This document shows, piece by piece, positions 1 to 7,681 of a stretch of 19,109 nucleotides of DNA. Every line of letters starts with the position of its first letter. Position 1 is the stretch's first letter. Source of the DNA: JAMLIN01 sp964509685 (GTDB lineage Bacteria; Pseudomonadota; Gammaproteobacteria; Burkholderiales; Burkholderiaceae_E). Location: assembly GCA_964509685.1 (NCBI GenBank), contig CAZDYQ010000063.1, positions 1 to 19,109 on the forward strand. The letters run 5' to 3'. Below the pieces are notes generated by a model. The model did not search any database. It saw only the letters and a program-made list of their open reading frames with translations, and was not told where the DNA came from. The position numbers and the translations under genes were made by a program.

Positions 1-1057
1 GCTCGAGCAGCCCCGCGCCCAGCAGGAAGCTGCCCTGCGAGCCGTAGCCGATGCACTCGATCCCCACCGAGTCGGCCGCCCGGGCGAGCGCGCTGAAGTC
101 CACATGCGCCGTGACGTCCTGGAGGCCGACGAGGATCAGGGGATCGTGATGCACCCGGTGCCGGTAGTGGCAGGAGAGCGTCCCGCCGTTGCGCTGCGGG
201 TGGTAGAACTCCGCCGCGGGGAAGCCATAGTCGAGCAGCAGGATCACCCCGCGCTCGAGCCGCTCGCCGACGGTGGCGAGCCAGGCCGGCCCCTGCTCGC
301 CGAGCTCGGACTGGTAGCCATTCGCCCATGCACCCAGGGGCTCGCCCTCCTCGGCCCAGCCGGAGGCCGCCAGGGCCTCGAGCACGCGGGCCGCGAAGTC
401 GGGATCCGCGGGCCTGTCGATGAAGCGAAAGGGGCTCCAGAAGGGGTCCGCCCGGAGGGTGTCGGGCGCATCGACGGGTTCGCCGCCGACCCCGCGCTCG
501 AACACCGTGCCCCGGTCCAGCACGAAGAGGCGCACCGGCATCGCGTCCACCAGCTCGTTGCCGATCACCACCGCCTCGATCCGCTCGGGAAGCGCATCGA
601 GCCAGTCCACGCGCGGCGCAAGCTCCGGCGCGAGCGTCTCCAGCGTGTGGCGCTGCACCTGGCGCAGGGGCGCGGAGAGCTCGACGATACGGTACTCCAC
701 GTCCGTGAGGCCCTCGCGGGCCAGCGCATTGAGCACCTGCGCCGCCAGCTGGCCGGTACCCGCGCCGAATTCGATGATCCTGCGCGTCCCCAGCGTCTCG
801 AACCAGCGGGCGCACTGGCCGGCGATGCACGCGCCGAACAGGGGCGAGAGCTCGGGCGCGGTGACGAAGTCGCCATCGTGCCCGAAGCGCCGGCTGCCGC
901 CGGTGTAGTAGCCGAGGCCGGGCTCGTAGAGCGCCGCGGCCATGAAGCGGTCGAAGCCGATCCAGCCGCCCTCCTCGGCAATGCGCGCCAGCAGGCGGAG
1001 GCTCAGCTCCTTGCTCGACTGCAGGGCGTCGGCATCGGGTACGGGGAGCGCATCCAT
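1..1057 (-). CDS. midA: MidA/NDUFAF7-family SAM-dependent methyltransferase (3' end cut off by window)
   Basis: The frame is open from the ATG at 1057 to the window edge, giving 352 codons; family members are usually somewhat longer (about 380-400 aa), so a few dozen C-terminal residues are probably missing. Family landmarks appear in order: ALYEPGLGYYTGG (about residues 42-54), GDFVTAPELSPLFG (62-75), the SAM-binding motif EFGAGTGQLA (96-105), GNELVDAMPVRLF (166-178), and near the C-terminus LLLDYGFPAAEFYHPQRNG followed by CHYRHRVHHDPL. The mitochondrial homologue NDUFAF7 methylates an arginine of complex I subunit NDUFS2; the bacterial substrate is not established. The gene diverges from the SDR gene at 1081 with only 23 bp between start codons. 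There is no proper Shine-Dalgarno spacing, only G's directly against the ATG, which fits a leaderless mRNA. Family assignment is firm; the exact substrate is unknown. Confidence 0.93.
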   Translation of the reverse strand, partial: MDALPVPDADALQSSKELSLRLLARIAEEGGWIGFDRFMAAALYEPGLGYYTGGSRRFGHDGDFVTAPELSPLFGACIAGQCARWFETLGTRRIIEFGAGTGQLAAQVLNALAREGLTDVEYRIVELSAPLRQVQRHTLETLAPELAPRVDWLDALPERIEAVVIGNELVDAMPVRLFVLDRGTVFERGVGGEPVDAPDTLRADPFWSPFRFIDRPADPDFAARVLEALAASGWAEEGEPLGAWANGYQSELGEQGPAWLATVGERLERGVILLLDYGFPAAEFYHPQRNGGTLSCHYRHRVHHDPLILVGLQDVTAHVDFSALARAADSVGIECIGYGSQGSFLLGAGLLE

Positions 1058-1080
1058 CCCCCGATTGTAGAATCGCCCGG
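1058..1080. promoter_or_regulatory. Divergent overlapping -10 elements between midA and the SDR gene
   Basis: The 23-bp gap holds the dyad CGATT-GTAG-AATCG at 1062-1075. On the plus strand TAGAAT (1068-1073) matches TATAAT at 5 of 6 and lies 7 nt before the SDR ATG. On the minus strand TACAAT (1069-1064) also matches 5 of 6 and lies 6 nt before the midA ATG. Neither gene has a credible Shine-Dalgarno. If these are real -10 boxes, both transcripts would begin at or within a base or two of the start codon. No convincing -35 box is visible; the best for midA is TTCGTC with a 17-bp spacer. Confidence 0.45.
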
Positions 1081-1893
1081 ATGATGGACGAAAACGCCCG
1101 GCCCGACGCCCCCGAGCGCGGCGCGGTGCTCGTGACCGGCGCCGCGCGGCGGCTCGGCCGCGAGATCGCGCTGGGCCTGGCGCGCACCGGCTACGATGTC
1201 GTGGTGCACTTCAACCGCTCGGCCGAGGCGGCCGCGGCGACCGTTGCCGACATCGAGGCGCTCGGCCGCCGCGCGGTCGCCATCCGGAGCGACCTCGCCG
1301 ACGACGCGGACCGGGCCCGGATGTTCGCCGAGGCGGTGGCCGCGCTGCCGGTGCGCGGCCTGGTGAACAATGCGTCGCTCTTCGAGTTCGACCGTCCCGA
1401 TTCCTTCGAACCGGGCACCCTGGAGCGCCATCTCGGACCCAACCTGGTCGCGCCGATCGACCTGTCCCGGCGGCTGCACGATCATCTCGGCCCGTCGGGA
1501 CGCGGTTTCGTGATCAACCTGCTCGACCAGAAGCTCGAGAACCTCAATCCGGACTTCTTCTCCTACACGGTGACCAAGTTCGGACTCCTCGGTGCGACGC
1601 GCATGATGGCGGTCGGCTGCGCGCCGCGGCTGCGGGTGGCCGCCGTCTCGCCGGGCATCACGCTCGCGTCGGGAGGCCAGACCGAGGAGGAATTCGAGAC
1701 CGCCCACCGGCTCACGCCGCTCGGCCGCTCCTCCACCACCGCCGACATCGTTCGCGCCGTGGTCTTCCTGGCGGAGTCCCCGGCGATCACGGGCATCAAC
1801 CTGGTCGTGGACGGCGGACAGCACCTGGTGCCGCTGGCGCGCGACGTGATGTTCGTCGCCCCCCATTTGCCTGCGAACGGACCCTCCCGGTGA
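1081..1893 (+). CDS. SDR-family oxidoreductase, pteridine reductase / FolM-like
   Basis: A 270-aa short-chain dehydrogenase/reductase. The Rossmann motif TGAARRLG (19-26) is the TGxxxRxG form seen in NADPH-dependent pteridine reductases. NNAS is at 96-99 and the catalytic pair is Y162-xxx-K166. The usual catalytic serine is replaced by aspartate (D149 in NLLDQK), exactly 13 residues before the tyrosine. This is the arrangement of Leishmania PTR1 (Asp181/Tyr194) and resembles E. coli FolM. A role as dihydromonapterin or dihydrobiopterin reductase, or as backup dihydrofolate reductase, is therefore likely. Its stop overlaps the folB start by 4 bp (GTGA), so the two are translationally coupled and both act on pterins. 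ATG at 1081 and 1084 are equivalent candidate starts; neither has a Shine-Dalgarno. The family call is secure; the substrate is inferred from motif and context. Confidence 0.9.
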   Translation: MMDENARPDAPERGAVLVTGAARRLGREIALGLARTGYDVVVHFNRSAEAAAATVADIEALGRRAVAIRSDLADDADRARMFAEAVAALPVRGLVNNASLFEFDRPDSFEPGTLERHLGPNLVAPIDLSRRLHDHLGPSGRGFVINLLDQKLENLNPDFFSYTVTKFGLLGATRMMAVGCAPRLRVAAVSPGITLASGGQTEEEFETAHRLTPLGRSSTTADIVRAVVFLAESPAITGINLVVDGGQHLVPLARDVMFVAPHLPANGPSR

Positions 1894-2279
1894 CATGGCT
1901 ACTCGACCCCCGGCTCGCCGACTGCCGCCGGATCTTCCTGCAGGAGCTCGCGGTCGAGACCTCGATCGGCTTCCATGATTTCGAGCGGCTCGCGCCGCAG
2001 CGGGTGCTCGTCAACGTGGACATCTTCGTGCCGATCTCGGCCTCCACCTCCACGCGGGATGCCGTCGAGGATGTCGTGGACTACGATTTCCTTCGCCACA
2101 GGATCGTCGAGATCGCGCGCTCGGGCCACTTCAACCTGCAGGAGACGCTGCTCGACCGGATCGTCGCGGCCTGCTTCGAGAACCCGTCGATCCGCGCCGT
2201 GCGCGCCAGCACCGAGAAACCGCACGTCTACGCCGACTGCCGCACCGTCGGCATCGAAGTCTTCCGGATCCGGCCATGA
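1890..2279 (+). CDS. folB: Dihydroneopterin aldolase (FolB/FolX family)
   Basis: A 129-aa protein of normal family length. It matches the DHNA tunnelling fold: GFHDFER (27-33), QRVLVNVDIFV (37-47), VDYD (63-66), the QETLLDRI helix with the conserved Glu at 86, and STEKP (107-111) with the conserved active-site Lys110. It should cleave or epimerise 7,8-dihydroneopterin to give 6-hydroxymethyl-7,8-dihydropterin in cytoplasmic folate synthesis. FolX-type epimerase activity on the triphosphate cannot be excluded from sequence alone. Translation starts at a GTG (1890) that overlaps the SDR stop, and the gene ends overlapping the ttcA ATG. The three genes therefore form a tight operon without independent ribosome-binding space. 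Confidence 0.92.
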   Translation: MTWLLDPRLADCRRIFLQELAVETSIGFHDFERLAPQRVLVNVDIFVPISASTSTRDAVEDVVDYDFLRHRIVEIARSGHFNLQETLLDRIVAACFENPSIRAVRASTEKPHVYADCRTVGIEVFRIRP

Positions 2280-3154
2280 ACGATACAGTCGCGCTCGCCG
2301 ACCCGCGCCGCCAGGAGCGCATCGCCCGTGAACGCAACAAGCTGCACAAGCGCCTGCTCCGGCTGACCGGCCAGGCGATCGCCGACTACGACATGATCGG
2401 GCCCGGCGACAGGGTGATGGTGTGCCTGTCGGGCGGCAAGGACAGCTATGCCCTGCTCGACCTGCTGCTCACCCTGCGCGAGCGGGCGCCCATCGACTTC
2501 GAGATCGTCGCCGTCAACCTCGACCAGAAGCAGCCCGGCTTTCCGGCCGACGTGCTGCCCGACTACCTCCGTCGCCTGGGCGTGCCCTTCCGCATCGAGA
2601 CGCAGGACACCTACTCGATCGTCACACGGGTGATCCCGCAGGGCCGGACGATGTGCTCGCTGTGCTCGCGGCTGCGACGGGGCATCCTGTACCGGGTGGC
2701 GAGCGAGCTCGGGGCGACGCGCATCGCGCTCGGCCACCACCGCGACGACATCCTGGAGACCTTCTTCCTCAACATGTTCCATGGCGGCAAGCTGAAGGCG
2801 ATGCCGCCGAAGCTCGTCTCCGACGACGGCCGCCATGTCGTCATCCGGCCGCTCGCCTATGTGCGCGAGGCCGATCTCGAGGCCTACGCCCAGTGGCGAG
2901 CCTTCCCGATCATTCCGTGCAACCTCTGCGGCTCGCAGGCCAACCTGCAGCGGCAGGCGACCAAGGAAATGCTGCGGGAATGGGAGAAGCGCTTCCCGGG
3001 TCGGGTCGAGAACGCCTTCGCGGCGCTGTCGCGCATCGTTCCGTCCCACCTGATGGACCGGGAGCTGTTCGACTTCGCGGGCATCGTCGCCGACGGGCAC
3101 CCCCGTCCCGACGGCGACACCGCCTTCGATCCCGCCGACCCGACGGCGCCCTGA
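2276..3154 (+). CDS. ttcA: tRNA 2-thiocytidine(32) synthetase TtcA
   Basis: A 292-aa PP-loop ATPase that thiolates cytidine 32 of certain tRNAs in an ATP-dependent, iron-sulfur-dependent reaction. The PP-loop CLSGGKDSYAL is at 50-60 with SGGKDS at 52-57. The first cluster-ligand pair C127-SL-C130 is followed by SRLRRG, then LGHHRDDILETFFLNMFHGG (152-171), the hallmark of the TtcA/TilS-like core. IPCNLCGSQ (213-221) supplies the further cysteines C215 and C218. The C-terminal SRIVPSHLMDRELFDF is typical. The ATG overlaps the folB stop (ATGA). A tRNA-modification gene in a pterin operon is a known neighbourhood in betaproteobacteria; no biochemical link is implied. Confidence 0.97.
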   Translation: MNDTVALADPRRQERIARERNKLHKRLLRLTGQAIADYDMIGPGDRVMVCLSGGKDSYALLDLLLTLRERAPIDFEIVAVNLDQKQPGFPADVLPDYLRRLGVPFRIETQDTYSIVTRVIPQGRTMCSLCSRLRRGILYRVASELGATRIALGHHRDDILETFFLNMFHGGKLKAMPPKLVSDDGRHVVIRPLAYVREADLEAYAQWRAFPIIPCNLCGSQANLQRQATKEMLREWEKRFPGRVENAFAALSRIVPSHLMDRELFDFAGIVADGHPRPDGDTAFDPADPTAP

Positions 3155-3272
3155 GCCGCGCGCGGCCCGGTCGCGCGTCGCGCCCGCCCGGGATGGGCCC
3201 GCTCGGGCGGCAGGCGGCGATCGGCTATCCTTCCAGCCTGCGCCCAGAGACAGCGAAGCGACAGGTGAGACG

Positions 3273-4310
3273 ATGAAATACCGGACACTGCCGGGAACGG
3301 ACCTCGAAGTATCGACCGTGTGCCTCGGCACCATGACCTGGGGCGAGCAGAACACCGAGGCCGACGCCCACGCGCAGCTCGACCTGGCCATGGAACGCGG
3401 CATCAATTTCATCGACACGGCGGAGATGTACCCCGTGCCGCCGCGTGCCGAGACCCAGGGCCGCACCGAGGAATATCTCGGTCGCTGGCTCGCCCGCAAC
3501 GACCGTGACAGGCTCGTCATCGCGACCAAGGTCGCGGGCCCCGGCCGGCGCGACTGGATCCGCGGCGGACGCACCGACCTGAACCGGGCCAACATTGCCG
3601 AGGCCTGCGAGAACAGCCTGCGGCGACTTCGGACCGATCGCATCGACCTCTACCAGATCCACTGGCCGCAGCGGAACCTGCCCAACTTCGGCCAGACGGT
3701 CTTTGACCCGAACGCCGAGCGCGACGGCCCCTCGATCGCCGAGCAGGTCGAGGCCATGGGCGCGCTGGTCAGGGCCGGCAAGATCCGCTACTGGGGCCTG
3801 TCGAACGAATCCACCTGGGGGGTGTGCGCCTTCCGGCGCGCCGCCGCCGAGCTCGGCCTGCCCGGTCCCGTGACGGTCCAGAACTGCTACAGCCTGGTCT
3901 CGCGCTCGGCCGACGGCGATCTCGCCGAGGCGCTGTTCCGCGAGAACATGTCCCTGCTCGCCTATGGTCCGCTCGCCGGCGGCAAGCTGAGCGGCAAGTA
4001 CATGGGCGGCGCGAAACCGCAAGGGGCGCGCTTCACGCTGTTCCCCAGCTTCGGGTCACGCTATGCCAAGCCCCACGTGGACGAGGCCGTGGCCGCCTAT
4101 CACGAGCTGGCGCGCTCGCGCGGGCTGAGCCTGGTGCAGCTTGCGCACGGCTACGTGATGAGCCGATGGTTCGTCGGCGCCTCGATCATCGGCGCGACCT
4201 CGACGGCGCAGCTCGCCGAGAGCATCGACGCGACCGAGACCGTGCTCGACGCGGAAACGCTGGCGGGCATCGAGGAGATCCAGCGCCTCTATCCCAATCC
4301 GGCGGCCTGA
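3273..4310 (+). CDS. Tas-like NADP(H)-dependent aldo/keto reductase
   Basis: A 345-aa TIM-barrel oxidoreductase, co-linear over its whole length with E. coli Tas (about 346 aa). Shared stretches include LEVSTVCLGTMTWGEQN, INFIDTAEMYPVPPRAETQG, YQIHWPQR and AGKIRYWGLSNES. The catalytic tetrad is visible: D48, Y53, K86 and H130. The C-terminal NADPH-binding region GASIIGATSTAQL is at 302-313. The physiological substrate of Tas proteins is poorly defined; they reduce carbonyl compounds in the cytoplasm. The start is supported by AGGTGA with 5 bp before ATG 3273. A weak -10-like TATCCT at 3226-3231 could give it its own promoter in the 118-bp gap after ttcA. It lies 25 bp before ubiB and may be co-transcribed with it. 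Confidence 0.93.
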   Translation: MKYRTLPGTDLEVSTVCLGTMTWGEQNTEADAHAQLDLAMERGINFIDTAEMYPVPPRAETQGRTEEYLGRWLARNDRDRLVIATKVAGPGRRDWIRGGRTDLNRANIAEACENSLRRLRTDRIDLYQIHWPQRNLPNFGQTVFDPNAERDGPSIAEQVEAMGALVRAGKIRYWGLSNESTWGVCAFRRAAAELGLPGPVTVQNCYSLVSRSADGDLAEALFRENMSLLAYGPLAGGKLSGKYMGGAKPQGARFTLFPSFGSRYAKPHVDEAVAAYHELARSRGLSLVQLAHGYVMSRWFVGASIIGATSTAQLAESIDATETVLDAETLAGIEEIQRLYPNPAA

Positions 4311-4335
4311 GGCCACGCGGCCGGGAACCCCCACC

Positions 4336-5886
4336 GTGCGACTCACCCGGCTCATCCGGATCCTCTACGTCTCGTGGGCCCACGGCCTGGACGAGATCGT
4401 CGTGACCGGCGCGGGCAGCCGCGTGCCCCTGCTGCTCACGCTCGGCCGCTGGCTGCGTTTCGGGCGCCGGCTCGATGCCCCGCGCGGCGTGCGCCTTCGC
4501 CAAGCGCTCGAGCGGCTCGGGCCGATCTTCGTGAAGTTCGGCCAGGTGCTCTCCACCCGGCGCGACCTCCTGCCGCCCGACATCGCCGACGAGCTCGCGC
4601 ACCTGCAGGACCGCGTGCCCCCCTTCCCCGGGGAGCAGGCGGTCGCCCAGATCGAGCGCAGCCTCGGGCGGCCGCTGGAGTCGATCTTCGCGGAGTTCGA
4701 CCGCACGCCCGTCGCCTCGGCATCCATTGCCCAGGTGCACTTCGCCCGGCTGCACGACGGGCGCGAGGTCGCCGTGAAGGTCCTGCGCCCCGGCATGGCG
4801 GACGTGATCGAGCGCGACCTGGAGCTGATGCGCCTCGCCGGCTCGCTGCTGCTCCGGATCTCGGCCGACGCCCGGCGCCTGCGTCCGCTGGAGGTGATCG
4901 CCGAGTTCGACAAGTACCTGCACGACGAGCTCGACCTGCTGCGCGAGGCCGCCAATGCGGCGCAGCTGCGGCGCAACTTCCTCGGCTCGGACCTGCTGAG
5001 GATCCCCGAGATGCACTGGGAGTACTCCTCGAGCAGCGTGCTGACCATGGAGCGGATGCACGGCATCCCGATCGGCCGGCTCGACCAGATCCGCGAGGCC
5101 GGCGTGGACCTCAAGAAGCTCTCGCGCGACGGGGTCGAGATCTTCTTCACGCAGGTCTTCCGGCACGGCTTCTTCCATGCCGACATGCACCCGGGCAACA
5201 TCCTCGTCGGGGTGGAGGGCGAGGACTTCAATCGCTACATCGCGCTCGACTTCGGGATCGTCGGCACCCTGTCGGAGTTCGACAAGAACTACCTCGCCCA
5301 GAACTTCCTCGCCTTCTTCCGGCGTGACTACCAGCGCGTCGCCGAGCTGCACGTGGAGTCGAGGTGGGTCCCGGCCGAGACCCGGGTGGACGAGCTCGAG
5401 GGCGCCATCCGCGCCTGCTGCGAGCCCTTCTTCGACCGGCCGCTCAAGGACATCTCTCTCGGTCTCGTCCTGCTGCGCCTGTTCCAGGCCTCGCGCCGGT
5501 TCAATGTCGAGATCCAGCCCCAGCTCGTGCTGCTCCAGAAGACCCTGCTCAACATCGAGGGCCTGGGCCGGGAGCTGGACCCGGACCTCGACCTCTGGGT
5601 GACCGCCAAACCCATCCTGGAGCAGTGGATGGCCGAGCAGATCGGCTGGCGGGGCCTGGTCGACCGCGTCCAGCGCGAGGCGCCCCAGTGGGCCCAGCTG
5701 ATGCCCCAGATCCCGCGCCTCGTCCACACGGCCCTGAGCAGGTCGATCGAGGACGAGGGCGGGCGGCGGATGGAGCGGCTGCTCGAGCGCATGGCGACCG
5801 AGCAGCGCGACCTGCGCCGGCGCATCGGCTGGCTCGCGGCGCTCGTCGTCCTGCTCGGGATCCTCGAGCTCTGGCGCTGGGTGTAG
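4336..5886 (+). CDS. ubiB: Ubiquinone biosynthesis ATPase/kinase-like protein UbiB
   Basis: A 516-aa ABC1/ADCK/UbiB protein needed for ubiquinone synthesis; it is an unusual protein-kinase-like ATPase acting at the inner membrane with the Ubi complex. Visible landmarks are the KxGQ-type motif FVKFGQVLSTRRDLLPP (65-81), the alanine-rich nucleotide loop ASASIAQVH (127-135), the VAIK-like lysine K148, the catalytic-loop signature HADMHPGN (281-288), and DFG at 305-307 where E. coli has DCG. One hydrophobic C-terminal segment (about 499-513) fits a membrane anchor; E. coli UbiB (546 aa) has two. I use GTG 4336 because the family N-terminus begins here and no closer ATG fits; the Shine-Dalgarno is weak. 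It is not next to ubiE/ubiJ as in many proteobacteria. Confidence 0.96.
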   Translation: MRLTRLIRILYVSWAHGLDEIVVTGAGSRVPLLLTLGRWLRFGRRLDAPRGVRLRQALERLGPIFVKFGQVLSTRRDLLPPDIADELAHLQDRVPPFPGEQAVAQIERSLGRPLESIFAEFDRTPVASASIAQVHFARLHDGREVAVKVLRPGMADVIERDLELMRLAGSLLLRISADARRLRPLEVIAEFDKYLHDELDLLREAANAAQLRRNFLGSDLLRIPEMHWEYSSSSVLTMERMHGIPIGRLDQIREAGVDLKKLSRDGVEIFFTQVFRHGFFHADMHPGNILVGVEGEDFNRYIALDFGIVGTLSEFDKNYLAQNFLAFFRRDYQRVAELHVESRWVPAETRVDELEGAIRACCEPFFDRPLKDISLGLVLLRLFQASRRFNVEIQPQLVLLQKTLLNIEGLGRELDPDLDLWVTAKPILEQWMAEQIGWRGLVDRVQREAPQWAQLMPQIPRLVHTALSRSIEDEGGRRMERLLERMATEQRDLRRRIGWLAALVVLLGILELWRWV

Positions 5887-5954
5887 GAACGGCCGTCCGG
5901 CCGCCCATTGAGCCTTCCGCGCAACGCTCGACCCGCAGGGGCCGGCGCAGGCCT

Positions 5955-5960
5955 TAAAAT
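5955..5960 (+). promoter_or_regulatory. Candidate -10 for the symporter gene
   Basis: TAAAAT matches TATAAT at 5 of 6 and stands out in a GC-rich 101-bp gap. It sits 27 nt before the symporter ATG, leaving room for the GGGAAG ribosome-binding site at about 5975-5981. No good -35 is visible at 16-18 bp. Confidence 0.35.
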
Positions 5961-5987
5961 GCGGCGCCTTTCAACGGGAAGCCCGAC

Positions 5988-7442
5988 ATGCTGCTCGCCC
6001 TCGTCGCCGTTTACCTCACCGGCACCGTCCTGATCGCGCTGTATGCGGCCAAGCGGGTCCACAACGCCAAGGACTTCCTGGTCGCCGGCCGCAGCCTGCC
6101 GCTCTACATGAACATGGCGACGGTGTTCGCCACCTGGTTCGGCGCGGAGACGGTGCTCTCGGTGTCGGCCACCTTCGCCCGCGACGGCCTGTCCGGCGTG
6201 CCGGCCGATCCGTTCGGCGCATCGGCCGCCCTGATCCTGTTCGCCCTGCTGTTCGCCCGGGTCCTGTACCGGATGGACCTGCTGACGATCGGCAACTACT
6301 ACCGCCAGCGCTACGGCAAGTCGATCGAGGTGATCACCAGCCTCGCGATCACCGCCTCGTACCTCGGCTGGACCGCGGCCCAGCTCACCGCCCTGGGGCT
6401 GATGTTCTCGGTCTTCTCGGACGGCGTCCTGAGCCTCAACCACGGCATCTTCATTGCCGGCGGGATCGTGCTGCTCTACACCCTGTTCGGCGGGATGTGG
6501 TCGATCGCGCTCACCGACCTGGTGCAGACCGCGATGATCGTCATCGGCCTGTCCATCATCGCCTTCATGGTGAGCGACATGGCCGGGGGCCCGGTGAAGG
6601 TGGTCACCGCCGCCGCCGAGGCCGGCAAGCTCGAACTGTTCCCGAAGGGCGGCACGGTGGAGTGGTTCGCCTTCATCGCGGCCTTCCTGACCATGGCGCT
6701 CGGGTCCATACCGCAGCAGGACGTCTTCCAGCGCGTCACCAGCGCCAAGGACGAGCGCACCGCCCAGCGTGGCACCCTGTACGGCGCCCTCGTCTACCTC
6801 GCCTTCGCGTTCGTGCCGATGTTCATCGCCTACTCGGCGATCGTCATCGACCCGAGCTTCACGGGCCTGTTCGCCTCCGAGGACGAACGCGACATCCAGC
6901 GCATCCTGCCCAAGCTGATCCTCGATCGCATGCCCCTCTGGGCACAGGTGCTCTTCTTCGGCGCGCTCGTCTCGGCGATCCTGTCCACCGCCGCCGGCGC
7001 CCTGCTGGCGCCCACCGCGCTCTTTACCGAGAACGTGCTGCGCCCCTTCATGCCGAAGATCTCCGATCGGCGCTTCCTGATTCTCCTGCGCACCGTCCTG
7101 ATCCTCTTCAGCCTGGCCGCCCTGCTCTTTGCCATCAACAGCCAGAGCACGATGTACGAAATGATCCAGGAGGCCTACTCGGTGACCCTGGTCGGCGCCC
7201 TCGTGCCGCTGGCCGCCGGCGTCTTCTGGAAGCGCGCCACGGTCCAGGGTGCGCTGCTGTCCATCCTCTGTGGCGAGACCGTGTGGCTGTTCTGCGTGAA
7301 CTACGCGCCCGAGGCCATGGTGCCGCCCCAGCTCGTCGGCGTCGCGGCCGCCATCATCGGCATGATCGTCGGCAGCCTCGCGCCGCAGCTCTTCTACGAG
7401 CGCCAGCCCGCCCCCGCGGGCGAACCCGGCCGCCAGGCCTGA
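5988..7442 (+). CDS. Sodium:solute symporter (SSS family) of unknown substrate
   Basis: A 484-aa integral membrane protein with about 12-13 hydrophobic segments spread over its length. Family signatures include the N-terminal LLALVAVYLTGTVLIALYAAKRVHNAKDFLVAGRSLPLY, then ATWFGAETVLSVSATFARDGLSGVPADPFG (around 48-77), which covers the family's conserved FGAET and G-rich region. TLFGGMWSIALTDLVQ and SIPQQDVFQRVTSAKDERTAQRGTLYG are the usual mid-protein SSS motifs. It should couple sodium (or proton) entry to uptake of an organic solute across the inner membrane. Substrates of this family range from proline and pantothenate to carboxylates and cannot be read from the sequence. A modest ribosome-binding site (GGGAAG) precedes ATG 5988. 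It lies in the same direction as glmU, but a 239-bp gap with hairpins separates them. Confidence 0.93.
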   Translation: MLLALVAVYLTGTVLIALYAAKRVHNAKDFLVAGRSLPLYMNMATVFATWFGAETVLSVSATFARDGLSGVPADPFGASAALILFALLFARVLYRMDLLTIGNYYRQRYGKSIEVITSLAITASYLGWTAAQLTALGLMFSVFSDGVLSLNHGIFIAGGIVLLYTLFGGMWSIALTDLVQTAMIVIGLSIIAFMVSDMAGGPVKVVTAAAEAGKLELFPKGGTVEWFAFIAAFLTMALGSIPQQDVFQRVTSAKDERTAQRGTLYGALVYLAFAFVPMFIAYSAIVIDPSFTGLFASEDERDIQRILPKLILDRMPLWAQVLFFGALVSAILSTAAGALLAPTALFTENVLRPFMPKISDRRFLILLRTVLILFSLAALLFAINSQSTMYEMIQEAYSVTLVGALVPLAAGVFWKRATVQGALLSILCGETVWLFCVNYAPEAMVPPQLVGVAAAIIGMIVGSLAPQLFYERQPAPAGEPGRQA

Positions 7443-7451
7443 ACGCTTCGG

Positions 7452-7520
7452 GCGGCGCCGCCGGCATCGGTGGCGCCGCACGGCCGCCGCGGGCCGCGGC
7501 CCGGGCAGCCGTGCCCGGGC
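7452..7520 (+). terminator. Two tandem GC-rich hairpins after the symporter gene (possible terminator)
   Basis: The first hairpin pairs GCGGCGCC (7452-7459) with GGCGCCGC (7472-7479), 8 perfect bp with a 12-nt loop, starting 10 nt after the stop codon. The second pairs GCCCGGGCA (7499-7507) with TGCCCGGGC (7512-7520), 9 perfect bp with a GCCG loop. Neither is followed by a T-run, so intrinsic termination is uncertain; they could equally be 3'-end stabilisers. Confidence 0.4.
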
Positions 7521-7623
7521 GGGCGCCGTCCATGCATCCCCCGGAACAGGCATTCCGTCATCGACTTGGGGCGGCGATCGCACATATCGTGTGTACTGTT
7601 GGGCATTGCGCCCGCCGCGTGCG

Positions 7624-7632
7624 TGCTAAGAT
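7624..7632 (+). promoter_or_regulatory. Candidate extended -10 promoter for glmU-glmS
   Basis: TGCTAAGAT is an extended -10 (TG-N-TAAGAT; 4 of 6 plus the TG), 49 nt before the glmU ATG, in a stretch clearly richer in A/T than the surroundings. Possible -35 boxes are TTGCGC (7606-7611, 15-bp spacer) or TTGGGC (7599-7604, 22-bp spacer); neither is ideally spaced. The leader also contains the short dyad CTTG-ATATA-CAAG (7664-7676). Confidence 0.4.
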
Positions 7633-7681
7633 CGGCCAGCCCCTCGCTCGTTCCTCATAACTCCTTGATATACAAGACAAA

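Noticed and set aside
104..1084. 326-codon plus-strand open frame across midA
   Set aside because: The minus-strand frame carries clear MidA motifs; this one is its codon-aligned shadow with no recognisable motif.
3165..3212. Inverted repeats CCGCCCG/CGGGCGG after ttcA as a terminator
   Set aside because: Seven pairs with a 13-nt loop and no T-run in very GC-rich sequence; not distinguishable from chance.
5890..5903. CGGCCG-TC-CGGCCG palindrome after the ubiB stop as a terminator
   Set aside because: The loop would be only 2-4 nt with a 5-6 bp stem and there is no T-run; such short GC palindromes are frequent by chance here.
5328..7583. Very long open frames on the strand opposite known genes (for example 5328-7583 minus, 7655-9160 minus, 8973-10877 minus, 17337-19091 plus)
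   Set aside because: They lie antisense to ubiB, the symporter, glmU, glmS and the acyl-CoA dehydrogenase. Their translations are low-complexity Arg/Ala/Gly/His/Asp-rich with no family motifs, as expected where stop codons are rare in GC-rich DNA.
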